From positions 1 to 40,879 of the forward strand of contig DVOH01000028.1 in NCBI GenBank assembly GCA_018713745.1: DNA of 40,879 nucleotides. Direction: 5' to 3'. Source of the stretch: Candidatus Stercoripulliclostridium merdipullorum. Lineage in GTDB: Bacteria; Bacillota; Clostridia; Christensenellales; DTU072. This document shows positions 1-9,780 of this stretch, piece after piece. The notes beneath the pieces were generated by a model. The model searched no databases and had not been told where the DNA came from. It was given only the letters and a program-made list of their open reading frames with translations. The translations under genes were made by a program, and so were the position numbers. The first letter of the stretch is position 1. Each line of letters opens with the position of its first letter.

Positions 1-76
1 CTATATGGTATTTGCAATTCCATTTTGTATGTGCTAAACTGTTTACGATGTTATCTTGCTCTTGCATTATGATATC

Positions 77-137
77 CTCCGATTGTGTATTTGGCGACTG
101 GCAGGTCTTCTTCTATTGTACACAATCGGAGTTTTTT
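77..137 (+). terminator. Long inverted repeat (13-bp perfect stem, 29-nt loop) followed by T6; terminator-like or structured RNA end
   Basis: ctccgattgtgta (77-89) is the exact reverse complement of tacacaatcggag (119-131), followed by tttttt (132-137). Confidence 0.55.
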
Positions 138-165
138 GTCTGCCTCATCGGCTTAGCCTTTTTTG

Positions 166-196
166 AACCCCGCGACTATCGCGGGGTTTTCTTTTC
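166..196. terminator. Rho-independent terminator hairpin, potentially bidirectional
   Basis: aaccccgcg-actat-cgcggggtt followed by T-rich sequence. Confidence 0.7.
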
Positions 197-202
197 ACAA
201 AA

Positions 203-230
203 TAAAAAGCCCGACGCATCGGTCGGGCTT
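203..230 (-). terminator. Rho-independent terminator for the MMPL exporter gene
   Basis: aagcccgac...gtcgggctt hairpin just downstream of the minus-strand stop; T-rich tract on the minus strand. Confidence 0.7.
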
Positions 231-246
231 TCGGGCAAGCGAATGC

Positions 247-2628
247 CTATTTGGCGGTATCCCGGCGCGTTTCTTCGGCGGGCTCAGCCTTTTTGTTGTC
301 GATCATACGTTTTTTGCCCTTCCACATCGTGTATCGGATGGGCGTATCCAGCAGAATCAGCAGTTGCGGCAACAAGACAAGTACGAGAACGAACGCGCAC
401 AAGCCGCCCCTGCCGATCGTCATCCCGAACAATGACGTTGCGGGCATTCCGGACACAATCCCCAAGGCAAACCCCGCAAAGGTCAGGATTCCCGCCGACG
501 TGATCAACGAACGGCTGGAGTTGCTGACGGCGTGACGCATGGCGTCGAATTTGTTCATGGTGGCACGGTGTTCGACATAGCGGTCGCTGAGCAGGATGGC
601 GTAGTCGATCGTTGCGCCGAGCAAAATCGAACTGACCAGGAGGTATCCGACAAAGATCATCGGCTGATCGAAAATATACGGGAATACCATATTGACATAG
701 ATCGATCCTTGTATCACGCCGATCAAAATGATCGGGATGAGAATCGAGCGTGTACTGATCAGAATAATCAGCGCGACCAACGCGATGGAAATGTAAGTGA
801 TGATGTCGTAGTCGGAACGAACGAGGTCGCGGATTTCGAGCGTGCTTTCGGACTCGCCGAGCATAAAGTACGCTTTGCCGCCGCTTGCGATATCGTCGCC
901 CACATACCGGTCGACGATGGCGCGGATTTCGGCAAGAATGGCTTCGGGGCGTTCTCCCTCCTGTTCGCAGTTGAGCATCACAACCATACGGGTATAATTG
1001 CCTTTGTCTTTGAACTGCTTTAAGAAGGAATCGGGCAGCATTTCGTCGAATCCCGCCTCTTCGATGACCGAAAGAGATTGCACGCTGATCACCTTGTCGG
1101 TGCCGAGCGCGATGATATCGTATGTAATGGCGGCTTCTCGATCGTAATACTCGACGGGCAACAGAATGGCAAGCTGATTCTGAATGCCGAATTTTTCTTC
1201 GATGACGGCTTTATCCTCACTTAACAGACTTCCGGGGCCGCCCGTTGAAGCTTCGGGTCCGTAGGTGTAAGTGTTAAGCCCCTGGAAATAAATACAGGGA
1301 ATAATGGCAAGGATAATCAGAACGGGCAGGAACTTGCGTGTTTTGATCAAAAAATTGCTGAACTTGCCCAATCGGAGATTGAAGGTTTTGTGTTCGCCTT
1401 TGAAGATCAGTTTTTCGGTCAAAAGAATCATGCCGGGCATAAAGAAGAACACGGCAAGGATGCTGAAAATAACGCCCTTGGTCAAAACCAAACCGATGTC
1501 GAAGCCGAGTTTGTATTGCATAAACATCAGCGCGACGAATCCCGCAACCGTCGTCATCGAACTTGCCATGATGGGACTGAAGGAAGTACGCAAGGCTTCG
1601 ACCATAGCGGGAGAAGCGTCTTTCCCGCTGCGGCGTTCCTGTTTGTAACGGTTGAGGAGGAAAATCGAATAGTCCATCGTCAGCGCAAGCTGCAAAACGG
1701 CGGAAACGCCGTGCGTCATATACGAAATGGAAGAAAGGGCGAGATTGGTGCCCATGTTGATCAGAATCGACGCACCGATGACGAGGAGAATCAGCACCGG
1801 CTCCCACCAGGAGGTCGTCATCAAAAACAGAATGACGATTACCACAATACCCGCCACGATCGTGGAAGTCACGGTTTCGGAGGTAACGGTCAGACGGGCG
1901 TTGTACGGAATGGCAGAGCTTCCGGACATATAAATTTCGATATTTTCCATACTGCGAATGGTGCGTATGGCGTTGTATGTGGAATCGCTGTAATCGCCTT
2001 CTTCAAAAAAAATCTGGTAAAACGCGGCGTTGTCGTTGTAAAACGTCTTGATCTGATCCTTGAACGCCGTTGCCGATCCGATATTGAGGGAGGGATCGTT
2101 CATCATCGGCGCCATGGCGAGGACGAAGGACGTAAACAAACCTTTGTCCGGCTGTTCGTCGGGAGCGGCTTCCATAATAATATTAACCTGATCGACCAGA
2201 TCGAGGTCGGCAAAATCGGGCGTGAGCCCCTCGATAATCGCTACGATAAATTCTACGGCTTTGCCGCGGGTAATCTCCTTGCCGTCCTCTTCCATGGACT
2301 GCAGCGGAACTTCGATAAACGGCTCCACCAGCTCGTCGATCCAAACGACGCTTTTGACGCCGTCGACGGCAAGCAAGGTCTGTTTGAAATCGGTTGCGGC
2401 TTCGACGTCAACGTTGTTGAGCATCAGCGAAGCGTTGCCGGACGAGCCGAAATCGTGATACATCGCGTTGAGTCCGAGTTTGGTTTCGGAGTCTTCGGGG
2501 AGATACAGCGTGTCGTCGTAATTGACTTGAACAAAGGGTAAGCAAATTGCGCCGCCCGCCGCAAGCACGGCGAATAAAATGACGAAAACAAGCTTATATT
2601 TGGCGATAAACTCGGCAAATTTTTTCAT
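247..2628 (-). CDS. MMPL/RND-superfamily exporter
   Basis: ORF 247..2661; internal ATG at 2628 (MKKFAEFIAKYKLVFVILF) preferred. Two TM bundles and large extracytoplasmic loops typical of MMPL/RND. Confidence 0.85.
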   Translation of the reverse strand: MKKFAEFIAKYKLVFVILFAVLAAGGAICLPFVQVNYDDTLYLPEDSETKLGLNAMYHDFGSSGNASLMLNNVDVEAATDFKQTLLAVDGVKSVVWIDELVEPFIEVPLQSMEEDGKEITRGKAVEFIVAIIEGLTPDFADLDLVDQVNIIMEAAPDEQPDKGLFTSFVLAMAPMMNDPSLNIGSATAFKDQIKTFYNDNAAFYQIFFEEGDYSDSTYNAIRTIRSMENIEIYMSGSSAIPYNARLTVTSETVTSTIVAGIVVIVILFLMTTSWWEPVLILLVIGASILINMGTNLALSSISYMTHGVSAVLQLALTMDYSIFLLNRYKQERRSGKDASPAMVEALRTSFSPIMASSMTTVAGFVALMFMQYKLGFDIGLVLTKGVIFSILAVFFFMPGMILLTEKLIFKGEHKTFNLRLGKFSNFLIKTRKFLPVLIILAIIPCIYFQGLNTYTYGPEASTGGPGSLLSEDKAVIEEKFGIQNQLAILLPVEYYDREAAITYDIIALGTDKVISVQSLSVIEEAGFDEMLPDSFLKQFKDKGNYTRMVVMLNCEQEGERPEAILAEIRAIVDRYVGDDIASGGKAYFMLGESESTLEIRDLVRSDYDIITYISIALVALIILISTRSILIPIILIGVIQGSIYVNMVFPYIFDQPMIFVGYLLVSSILLGATIDYAILLSDRYVEHRATMNKFDAMRHAVSNSSRSLITSAGILTFAGFALGIVSGMPATSLFGMTIGRGGLCAFVLVLVLLPQLLILLDTPIRYTMWKGKKRMIDNKKAEPAEETRRDTAK

Positions 2629-2667
2629 AGAAGCACTACCCCTGACGCGTCTTAGACGCAAGTGAAG

Positions 2668-3246
2668 CTATATCCTCGACTCTACTCCGTTGAAGTAGAA
2701 TTTAGCCAGACGATGAATCAACTGGCGCCGCTCTTCGCCCCGGGTTTCCCGCCAGAAGGTCAGAAGTCCCGTCAGAAATCCGTCCGCAATCGTCTTTGCC
2801 AACATACGATTGCCCTTTGTGGGGCGGGGGAAAATGCCGAACAAAAACATTTCTTCCAGCCGCATTCGGATTCCGTTGTAAAATTGCGCGTATGCGGAGC
2901 CTTCGCTCTTGTCGATCAAAATCAGAAATTCCCGCCCGTAACGATCGGCGATATCGCTGATCGCCACACTGATTTCTTCGGCGAGACGGCGCAGGTCCGA
3001 CACGTCGAAGGTCAAAAAGTGCTCATAACTTTTGGCTATAAATCGCGGGATCGCTTCGCTTGCCTCTTTGACGACGGCGTCAAACAAGGCTTCTTTCGAC
3101 GCAAAATACCGATAAAGGTTGCCGATGGGAACTTTGGAGCCGACGGCGATCTTACGCATGCTGGCGCGGTAATAACCCGACCGTTCAAACTCTGCCAAGG
3201 CGGCTTCTAAAATCCGTTCTCTGACTTCCTCTTTTTGATATTGCAT
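2668..3246 (-). CDS. TetR/AcrR family transcriptional regulator
   Basis: 192 aa; N-terminal HTH 'RERILEAALAEFERSGYYRASMRKIAVGSKVPIGNLYRYFASKEALF'. Confidence 0.88.
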   Translation of the reverse strand: MQYQKEEVRERILEAALAEFERSGYYRASMRKIAVGSKVPIGNLYRYFASKEALFDAVVKEASEAIPRFIAKSYEHFLTFDVSDLRRLAEEISVAISDIADRYGREFLILIDKSEGSAYAQFYNGIRMRLEEMFLFGIFPRPTKGNRMLAKTIADGFLTGLLTFWRETRGEERRQLIHRLAKFYFNGVESRI

Positions 3247-3287
3247 CGTTCCTCGAAAGAGAAATTGCGTTCTCTTTTTCTCCTTTT

Positions 3288-3316
3288 ATTATATGAAAAA
3301 CCCCTTCGGTTGTCAA
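3288..3316 (-). promoter_or_regulatory. Consensus sigma-A promoter for the tetR-exporter operon
   Basis: Minus strand TTGACA (3316-3311) - 17 nt - TATAAT (3293-3288). Confidence 0.8.
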
Positions 3317-3381
3317 TGAATCCGATCAAGTTTTTCAGCTTTTTTTAATCTTTCGACGACGGTCTTTCCGCCGCCGAACGT

Positions 3382-4545
3382 TCAGAACCGTAAGACGGCG
3401 ACTTTCAGATAAAGGGTTTCTTCCCCTGCCGCAAGACAGGGGTGATCCGCCCCCTGGAAGCGGTATTCCAACAAAACGGGCGCCCTGCCGACCGAAGCGG
3501 CGGCGTCCGACAACATCTTGAGAAACATGGTGGGCGAAACGTGTTGGGAGCAGCTGCAGCTGACCAGAATCCCCCCTTCCGCCAGCAACCGCATTGCCGC
3601 GGCGTTGACGTCGCGGTAGCCGCGCAGGGCGGCTTTGACGGTGTCTTTGGACTTCGTAAACGCGGGGGGATCGAGTACAATGACGTCAAACCGTCTGTTT
3701 TCGGCGCGGAACCGCCTGAGCGCGTCAAAAACGTCGCATTGTTCGGCTTGCACCTCCAGTCCGTTGGCGCGGGCGTTTGCGGCGATCGCCTCGACGGCGG
3801 CAGGGCTGATGTCCAATGCAAGCACTTCGCTTGCGCCGTGCTTTGCGGCGTTCAGCGCAAATCCTCCGACGTTGGAGAAGCAATCGAGGACACGCTTGCC
3901 TTTTACATATCGTTTGAGCGCGGCGCGGTTGTCCTTTTGATCGAGAAAATATCCCGTCTTTTGCCCTTCGGCAAGGCTGACGCCGATTTTCAGTCCGTTT
4001 TCGACAATCGTCACGGTGTCCGGCACGCTCCCGTACAGGACGCCTTTGACAAGCGGAAGTCCCTCTTTCTCCCGAACGGCGACGTCGCTGCGCTCATAAA
4101 TTCCTTTGGGGCGGAAACGTTCGACCAGAACCTCGACGATTTCCTGCTTGCGGCAGTCCGTCCCGAGACACAAAAACTGCACCGACAAATAGTCCCCGTA
4201 TTTATCCACCACGAGTCCCGAAAGCCCGTCCCCTTCTCCGAATACGACGCGATAGTTGTCGTCGTACCCCATCGCGCGGCGCATTTCGTCGGCGGAAGCG
4301 ATTTTCCGACGGAAAAACTCTTTGTCGATCGTCTCCGATTGATCGCGGCTGATCAGCCGCACCAAAATTTTGGAGAGGTGATTGATATAGCCTTTGCCGA
4401 CAAACTTTCCGTCGGCGGCGTAAACCGACGCGATCGAACCTTGCTTGTCTTTTCCTTCGATCGCGGCGACTTCGTTGGCATAAACCCAGGGATGTCCCGC
4501 CAAAAGACGGCGCTCTTCCCCCTTCTTCAGGCGAACGGTATACAT
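3382..4545 (-). CDS. Class I SAM-dependent rRNA methyltransferase (RlmI/RlmK-like, PUA + methyltransferase)
   Basis: N-terminal PUA-like 'RLLAGHPWVYANEV', then 'VLDCFSNVGGFALNAAKHGA' and 'VIVLDPPAFTKSK'. Confidence 0.85.
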   Translation of the reverse strand: MYTVRLKKGEERRLLAGHPWVYANEVAAIEGKDKQGSIASVYAADGKFVGKGYINHLSKILVRLISRDQSETIDKEFFRRKIASADEMRRAMGYDDNYRVVFGEGDGLSGLVVDKYGDYLSVQFLCLGTDCRKQEIVEVLVERFRPKGIYERSDVAVREKEGLPLVKGVLYGSVPDTVTIVENGLKIGVSLAEGQKTGYFLDQKDNRAALKRYVKGKRVLDCFSNVGGFALNAAKHGASEVLALDISPAAVEAIAANARANGLEVQAEQCDVFDALRRFRAENRRFDVIVLDPPAFTKSKDTVKAALRGYRDVNAAAMRLLAEGGILVSCSCSQHVSPTMFLKMLSDAAASVGRAPVLLEYRFQGADHPCLAAGEETLYLKVAVLRF

Positions 4546-4548
4546 AAA

Positions 4549-5403
4549 TTACAGCTCCGATTTCTGCAACGCCGACAAACGGTCGAGATCGCTTGCGGCT
4601 TTGAGTTTTTTGAGAATCACCTCGATCACGCGATAGAGGTCGCCCCCCTCGCGGTAATCCGCGGGAAGACAAAAGTTGACGCGGTTATCTTCGAGCAGTT
4701 CGCGCGAAGCTCCCTTCTTGGGGTCGTCCGGGTGATAAACCCCGATCGAATGCCCGCCGTTTTCCTTGACCAGTTTCATACAGGGGATGTCGGTCAGGCT
4801 GTCGCCGATATAAATCAGATTGCGCGACGGGATGCGCCGCTCGTGCTCGCTCATACCGTCGTTGATCCGCTCGTCGGTATCGGCAAGGACGCCCTTGTTG
4901 ATGCGGAACAGAAATTGCGTTTTATTGGCAAAATTGACGACTTGCGCCGGCCACAGCGGGCTTTTGTCGACGCGGTCATAATAATAACTCGAAGCGTAAA
5001 TCTTGGTGAAGTGCTTGGCAATCGCACTCCCTTCGATCATTTCCTTGACGCCTGCCGAGATGATATAATGCTCGACCTGAATCCCGATTTCGTCGGCAAG
5101 GCGCGCGACGGCGTCAAACCACTCGGTAACGCCCGGAAACAGCTCGATTCTGCTGCCGATCCCGCGCAAATATTCCTTGGTCATCGGGATCCCCGCTTCC
5201 TTTGCCGACTTCAGCATCATATACATCGACGCGAGAATCTGATCGACGCCCTCTTCGGTGGTCAGCACGGCGGCTTTTTTCCAGAAGGTATCGGGATCGG
5301 TTCCGCAATCGGGGATAAACGTATACTCTTGCATATCCTTCGGCGAAAGGGTATGGTCGAAGTCGTAAATCAGTGCCGCTTTCGGCCGGTTGGTTTTGAT
5401 CAT
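4549..5403 (-). CDS. HAD-family hydrolase/phosphatase
   Basis: ORF 4549..5490; 'AALIYDFDHTLSPKDMQEY' and 'LIYIGDSLTDIPCMKLVKENGG'. Start codon uncertain (ATG at 5403 used). Confidence 0.75.
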   Translation of the reverse strand: MIKTNRPKAALIYDFDHTLSPKDMQEYTFIPDCGTDPDTFWKKAAVLTTEEGVDQILASMYMMLKSAKEAGIPMTKEYLRGIGSRIELFPGVTEWFDAVARLADEIGIQVEHYIISAGVKEMIEGSAIAKHFTKIYASSYYYDRVDKSPLWPAQVVNFANKTQFLFRINKGVLADTDERINDGMSEHERRIPSRNLIYIGDSLTDIPCMKLVKENGGHSIGVYHPDDPKKGASRELLEDNRVNFCLPADYREGGDLYRVIEVILKKLKAASDLDRLSALQKSEL

Positions 5404-5583
5404 TTCGGTCAGTTCCGTGACGCCTCCTTGCCTCTTTATTATATCCCGACCGAAGCAAAAAATGTCACGGCTCCTTATGAGAATGTGCAATCTTCGGGCA
5501 GATTGTAACGGTTGTATTTTAGCAAAAATTCCCCCGTTCCGTCAAGACGCCGGGGGAATACGCGCGGGTAAAAATTCCGAACG

Positions 5584-6732
5584 CTATCTGCGGTCGGGAT
5601 TGGACTTGCGGACGCCGCGGATGAGATAATAATTCTCGTTGTCGGCAAGCTCTTCGATTTCGAAGAAGGGACGGAAGGCGACCGCCTCTTCGGTCGCGGG
5701 TCTAAGACGACGCGAAATCCGTTTGACGCCGGTGTGGCGGGCGTTGATTTCGGCGGCGGATGCGCTGTGAATGACGGCAAACGTTCCGCCTTCTTTCAGA
5801 CAAGCGGCGACCTTGGCGGCAAAGGCGTTGCGGTCCATAAAATGCGGAAAGGCGTTGTATACGACGACGCGATCGAATTCTCTGCCGTGGAAGCCGTAAA
5901 AATCCAGCGCCATATAAGTGACGCGCGGATTTTTGCGTTTGGAACGCGCGACGGCAATCATCTCGTCCGCGACGTCGACGGCGACGACTTCGGCTGCGCC
6001 CAGTTCGAGGAGAACGGAATCGATCACGCCCGTCCCGCACCCGACGTCAAGAACGCGCTCCCCTGCGCGAACGCCCGAAAGGGCGACGAGTTGCTTCAGG
6101 CGTTCGGGCGAAACGCCGCCCTTGCTGTCCCAGTCCGCGGCGGCGGCATTGAAATAGGACTTACAGACGCTGACGTTCTTCAGCGAACCGACGCCCCAGA
6201 GATCGCGGCGATCGGGGACAAAAATTCCCGCCTTTTCGAGGGCGAACAGCAGTTGCGGAATGAGCAGAAGCTGTATCAGAATACCCGGCCAGGACAAGAC
6301 GAAGGAAGCCGTCAGCCACATTTGGACGGAATATTTGCCGACGGACAAGATCAGACCGTTGACGACGCCCGAAACCGCGCGGCCGCAAAGCATCGCGACG
6401 ATCAGGGCGAGGTAAAGATTGAGGGGCTGATATTTCGTGCGGATCAGACGGATCAGAATGCCCGTTGCAAACCCGTAGACGGCAAGCTCCGCCGCCATTG
6501 CGGGGAGGATGGTCATCGGCGGCATCCCCGTAGCAAAGGAGGACAGCACGGGCGTAATCACCCCGGCGAACGCCCCCAGTACGGGACCGCACAAAAACCC
6601 GCACAGCAATACGGGGATATGCATGGGCAGGAAGATATTGCCGCCCTTGGGGATGGCGTGAAACGCCATGGGCAGTACGATACCGACGGCGATCAGCACC
6701 GCGGTCAGAACAAGACTTTTGACTCTTTGCAT
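5584..6732 (-). CDS. Fusion: ECF-transporter S-component-like membrane domain + SAM-dependent methyltransferase
   Basis: One 382-aa ORF: multi-TM N-terminus 'NIFLPMHIPVLLCGFLCGPVLGAFAGVITPVLSSFATGMPP'; C-terminus 'VRAGERVLDVGCGTGVIDSVLLELGAAEVVAVDVADEMI'. Confidence 0.75.
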   Translation of the reverse strand: MQRVKSLVLTAVLIAVGIVLPMAFHAIPKGGNIFLPMHIPVLLCGFLCGPVLGAFAGVITPVLSSFATGMPPMTILPAMAAELAVYGFATGILIRLIRTKYQPLNLYLALIVAMLCGRAVSGVVNGLILSVGKYSVQMWLTASFVLSWPGILIQLLLIPQLLFALEKAGIFVPDRRDLWGVGSLKNVSVCKSYFNAAAADWDSKGGVSPERLKQLVALSGVRAGERVLDVGCGTGVIDSVLLELGAAEVVAVDVADEMIAVARSKRKNPRVTYMALDFYGFHGREFDRVVVYNAFPHFMDRNAFAAKVAACLKEGGTFAVIHSASAAEINARHTGVKRISRRLRPATEEAVAFRPFFEIEELADNENYYLIRGVRKSNPDRR

Positions 6733-6749
6733 AACGATAAAATAAAAGG

Positions 6750-7094
6750 TTACCCTGCTATGATTTCTTTGATGACAAACTCTCTGCCGGACAGAATCGT
6801 TTTGTCAAAACTTTTGCACGAAGGGCAATACCCTTCGTGCAAAACGACGTTGAATTCCGTTCCGCAACGATCGCACCGCGCCATCCCGGGGACGGTCTCG
6901 ATCTCGAGTTTGGTGTGCGCAAACATCGGTTTGCGGTCGATCGCGGCGGGAAAACAGTCTTCGAGATAGCTCGGAATGACCAGCGAAAGCTCTCCGACCT
7001 GCAACGTAATCTGTTGCACTTCGGTAACGCCTTCGGCTTCGGCGATTCTGCCGACCGTTTTGATCACCTCGAACATCAGTCCCAGTTCGTGCAT
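6750..7094 (-). CDS. hypA: Hydrogenase/nickel-enzyme maturation protein HypA
   Basis: 114 aa starting MHELGL (Ni-binding MHE), zinc ribbon CDRC...CPSC. Confidence 0.9.
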   Translation of the reverse strand: MHELGLMFEVIKTVGRIAEAEGVTEVQQITLQVGELSLVIPSYLEDCFPAAIDRKPMFAHTKLEIETVPGMARCDRCGTEFNVVLHEGYCPSCKSFDKTILSGREFVIKEIIAG

Positions 7095-7095
7095 G

Positions 7096-9780
7096 TTATT
7101 CCTCCGCGCCGAAGGCTTTTTTGACGGCGGTGCCGACGATCTTACCGGCGCGTTTCAAGGCATAAGGCGCGACCTTAAGCGGAAGGGTTTCGAACTTGCC
7201 GGCAAAGTTGTCTTTTTCTTTGCGGAGCAGATGAATGGCGTCAAATTTGCAGCGCGTCGTACACAGACCGCACCCGACGCACATATACTGATCGACGACG
7301 ACGGCGCCGCAGCCGAGACAGCGTTCGGTCTCTTTTTTGAGCTGCTCTTCGGTAAAGGTCAAGCGGTCGTCCTCGAAGGTACGGCGTTTGCGATCGGTAT
7401 GCCCTGCCTGCTGACGGGGGGTGTTGTCGAAGCCCTGCACGACGATATTGTCTTTGTCGAAGGCGACATAATCGCGGCGGTCACGCCCGAGCACCAGACT
7501 CTGACCGGGCTGAACGTAGCGGTGAATGGAGATCGCCCCCTGCTTGCCTGCGGCAATGGCGTTGATGGCAAACTGCGGACCCGTAAAGACGTCGCCGCCG
7601 ACAAAGATATCGGGCTCTGCGGTCTGATAGGTGAATCCGTCTGCCGCCGCCGTGCCGTTGCGGTTGACGACGACCTTGGCGCCGTCGAGCAAGCCGCCCC
7701 ACTCGATGGACTGCCCGATCGAAAGCAAAACGGTATCGGCTTCGACGAAGGTGACGTCGCTGTCGTCGTAACGCGGCGCAAAGCGTCCGTTTTCGTCAAA
7801 GACGGAGAGACATTTTTTGAGTTCGACGCCCTTGACGACGCCGTTTTCGGTGCAAATCCGTTTGACGCCGTAGCCGTTGTGAACGACGACGTTTTCGGAC
7901 TCGGCTTCGACGATTTCTTCTTCGTGCGCGGGCATCTGTTCCCGACTTTCAAGGCAGTACAGATCGACCGAAGCGGTATTCAGGCGAACAGCCGTCCGTG
8001 CGACGTCGATGGCGACGTTGCCGCCCCCGATGACGACGACCTTGCCTTTGATTTCCGCCGTCTTGCGCCCGAGATTGACGTCTTTGAGGAACTGTACCCC
8101 TGCGATAACGCCCTCCGCGTCCTCGCCTTCGACGCCGAGGCTTCTGCCGCCCTGCGCGCCGATGGCAAGATAAAACGCCTGATAGCCTTCTTCCCGCAGT
8201 TGTTTGAGGGTGACGTCTTTGCCGACTTCGACGCCCGTTTTGATTTTGACGCCGAGCTCTTTGAGAATTTCGATCTCGGCATTGACGACGTCGCGCTCCA
8301 GACGGAAGGACGGAATCCCGAGGGTCAGCATACCGCCGGGTACCGCTTCTTTTTCGAACACCGTGACGTCGTAGCCGTCAATTGCAAGATAGTACGCGCA
8401 GGAAAGTCCCGCGGGACCCGCGCCGACCACGGCGATTTTGTTGCCGTAATCGTGCATCTTTTTGGGGATATAGCGCGCGGCTTTGTCCAGATCGCGGTCG
8501 GCAATAAACTTTTTGATTTCGTCGATGGCGATGGGTTCGTCAATGTCCCCTCTCGTGCATTCCGACTCGCATCCGCGCGGACAGATACGGCCGCATACGG
8601 CGGGGAAGGGATTTTCTTTTTTGATCAGCTCGAGGGCTTCGGTATACTTCCCTTGCGCCGCCAGCTTGATGTAGCCCTGAATGGCAATGTGCGCGGGACA
8701 CTTGGTCTTACAGGGCGCGGTTCCGCTTTCGGCTACGTCGGTACGGTTGACGCGATAGTCGGGATTCCAATCCTCTTTGCGCCAGATGTGATCGACGATC
8801 TTCTTCTCCTTCTTTTCGGGAACGGGAACCTTGGCGCAGAGTTTTTGTCCGAGTTTCAGCGCATTGGTCGGACAGGTTTCGACGCACTGACCGCAGGCGA
8901 CGCACTTCTCTTTGTCGGCTTCGGCATAATAGTTGGACGCAATCGCTTCGGGCGCTTTGAACATCGTCGCAACCCGCATGGCAAAACACGAACACGAACA
9001 GCAGTTGCAGATCGCCGCGGTTTCGCCTTCGCCTTCGATGTTGGGCATCTGATGCATCAACCCGTTTTCTTCGGCGCGCAGAATGATTTCACGCGCTTCT
9101 TCCCGCGTGATCTGACGCGCTCTTCCCGTGCGGATATAGTACTCGGCGCCCGAACCCATCTGAATACACATATCGGTTTCGAGATGCCCGCACCCTTCTC
9201 CCATAATCCGGCGCGAACGGCGGCAGGAACAGTCCGCCACCGAAAAGATGTCGTATTTGTTGAGATAATATTCGATTTCTTCGATTTCGACCTTGTGCGG
9301 GTTGCCGTCGATCGCCTTCTGAACGGGAATGACGCGCATCATGCCCGTACCCATCGGCAAAACGGGTGCGACCGCCGCAATGCGGATCCGCGTATATTCT
9401 TCAAACGCCCTTGCGATCTGTGGATATTTTTCGCACTGCTTCTTGTTGTTGACCATCATCTCGAGGATGCCGGGGGCAAAAATCTGCACCAGGAATACGT
9501 CTTCGCCGTTTTCGGTGTAAACTTTGCAGACGCCGATTTCGGCAAGTTCCATCGCGATCTTGCGGACGTAATCTTCGGGTTTTTTGCAGCGCGCGGCAAG
9601 CTCTTTGACGGTGCGGGGCTTGCGAAGCCCCATTTTGAGCGCAACGTCCGCCTGCTCGTCGCTGACAACGCATTCGAGGGCGTAATATTCGGGGGCGTTT
9701 TCGTCGATTTTGTTCATCATACCGGTCAGCCCGCCGACCATTTTGCAGAGTTTAACGATTTTTTTTCTGAGTTCAGCCAC
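7096..9780 (-). CDS. Multidomain Fe-S/FAD oxidoreductase (N-terminal HTH-like and 4Fe-4S region, GltD-like FAD/NAD(P) domain, C-terminal ferredoxin)
   Basis: ORF 7096..9936; GTG at 9780 is the likely start and overlaps the hypB stop. 'CVACGQCVETCPTNAL', 'IAVVGAGPAGLSCAYYLAIDGYDVTVFEKEAVPGGML', 'VVVIGGGNVAIDVARTA', 'CVGCGLCTTRCKFDAI'. Confidence 0.85.
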   Translation of the reverse strand: MAELRKKIVKLCKMVGGLTGMMNKIDENAPEYYALECVVSDEQADVALKMGLRKPRTVKELAARCKKPEDYVRKIAMELAEIGVCKVYTENGEDVFLVQIFAPGILEMMVNNKKQCEKYPQIARAFEEYTRIRIAAVAPVLPMGTGMMRVIPVQKAIDGNPHKVEIEEIEYYLNKYDIFSVADCSCRRSRRIMGEGCGHLETDMCIQMGSGAEYYIRTGRARQITREEAREIILRAEENGLMHQMPNIEGEGETAAICNCCSCSCFAMRVATMFKAPEAIASNYYAEADKEKCVACGQCVETCPTNALKLGQKLCAKVPVPEKKEKKIVDHIWRKEDWNPDYRVNRTDVAESGTAPCKTKCPAHIAIQGYIKLAAQGKYTEALELIKKENPFPAVCGRICPRGCESECTRGDIDEPIAIDEIKKFIADRDLDKAARYIPKKMHDYGNKIAVVGAGPAGLSCAYYLAIDGYDVTVFEKEAVPGGMLTLGIPSFRLERDVVNAEIEILKELGVKIKTGVEVGKDVTLKQLREEGYQAFYLAIGAQGGRSLGVEGEDAEGVIAGVQFLKDVNLGRKTAEIKGKVVVIGGGNVAIDVARTAVRLNTASVDLYCLESREQMPAHEEEIVEAESENVVVHNGYGVKRICTENGVVKGVELKKCLSVFDENGRFAPRYDDSDVTFVEADTVLLSIGQSIEWGGLLDGAKVVVNRNGTAAADGFTYQTAEPDIFVGGDVFTGPQFAINAIAAGKQGAISIHRYVQPGQSLVLGRDRRDYVAFDKDNIVVQGFDNTPRQQAGHTDRKRRTFEDDRLTFTEEQLKKETERCLGCGAVVVDQYMCVGCGLCTTRCKFDAIHLLRKEKDNFAGKFETLPLKVAPYALKRAGKIVGTAVKKAFGAEE

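Noticed and set aside
3442-5508. 688-aa plus-strand ORF
   Set aside because: Spans two well-supported minus-strand genes (RlmI-like and HAD) in antisense; composition artefact.
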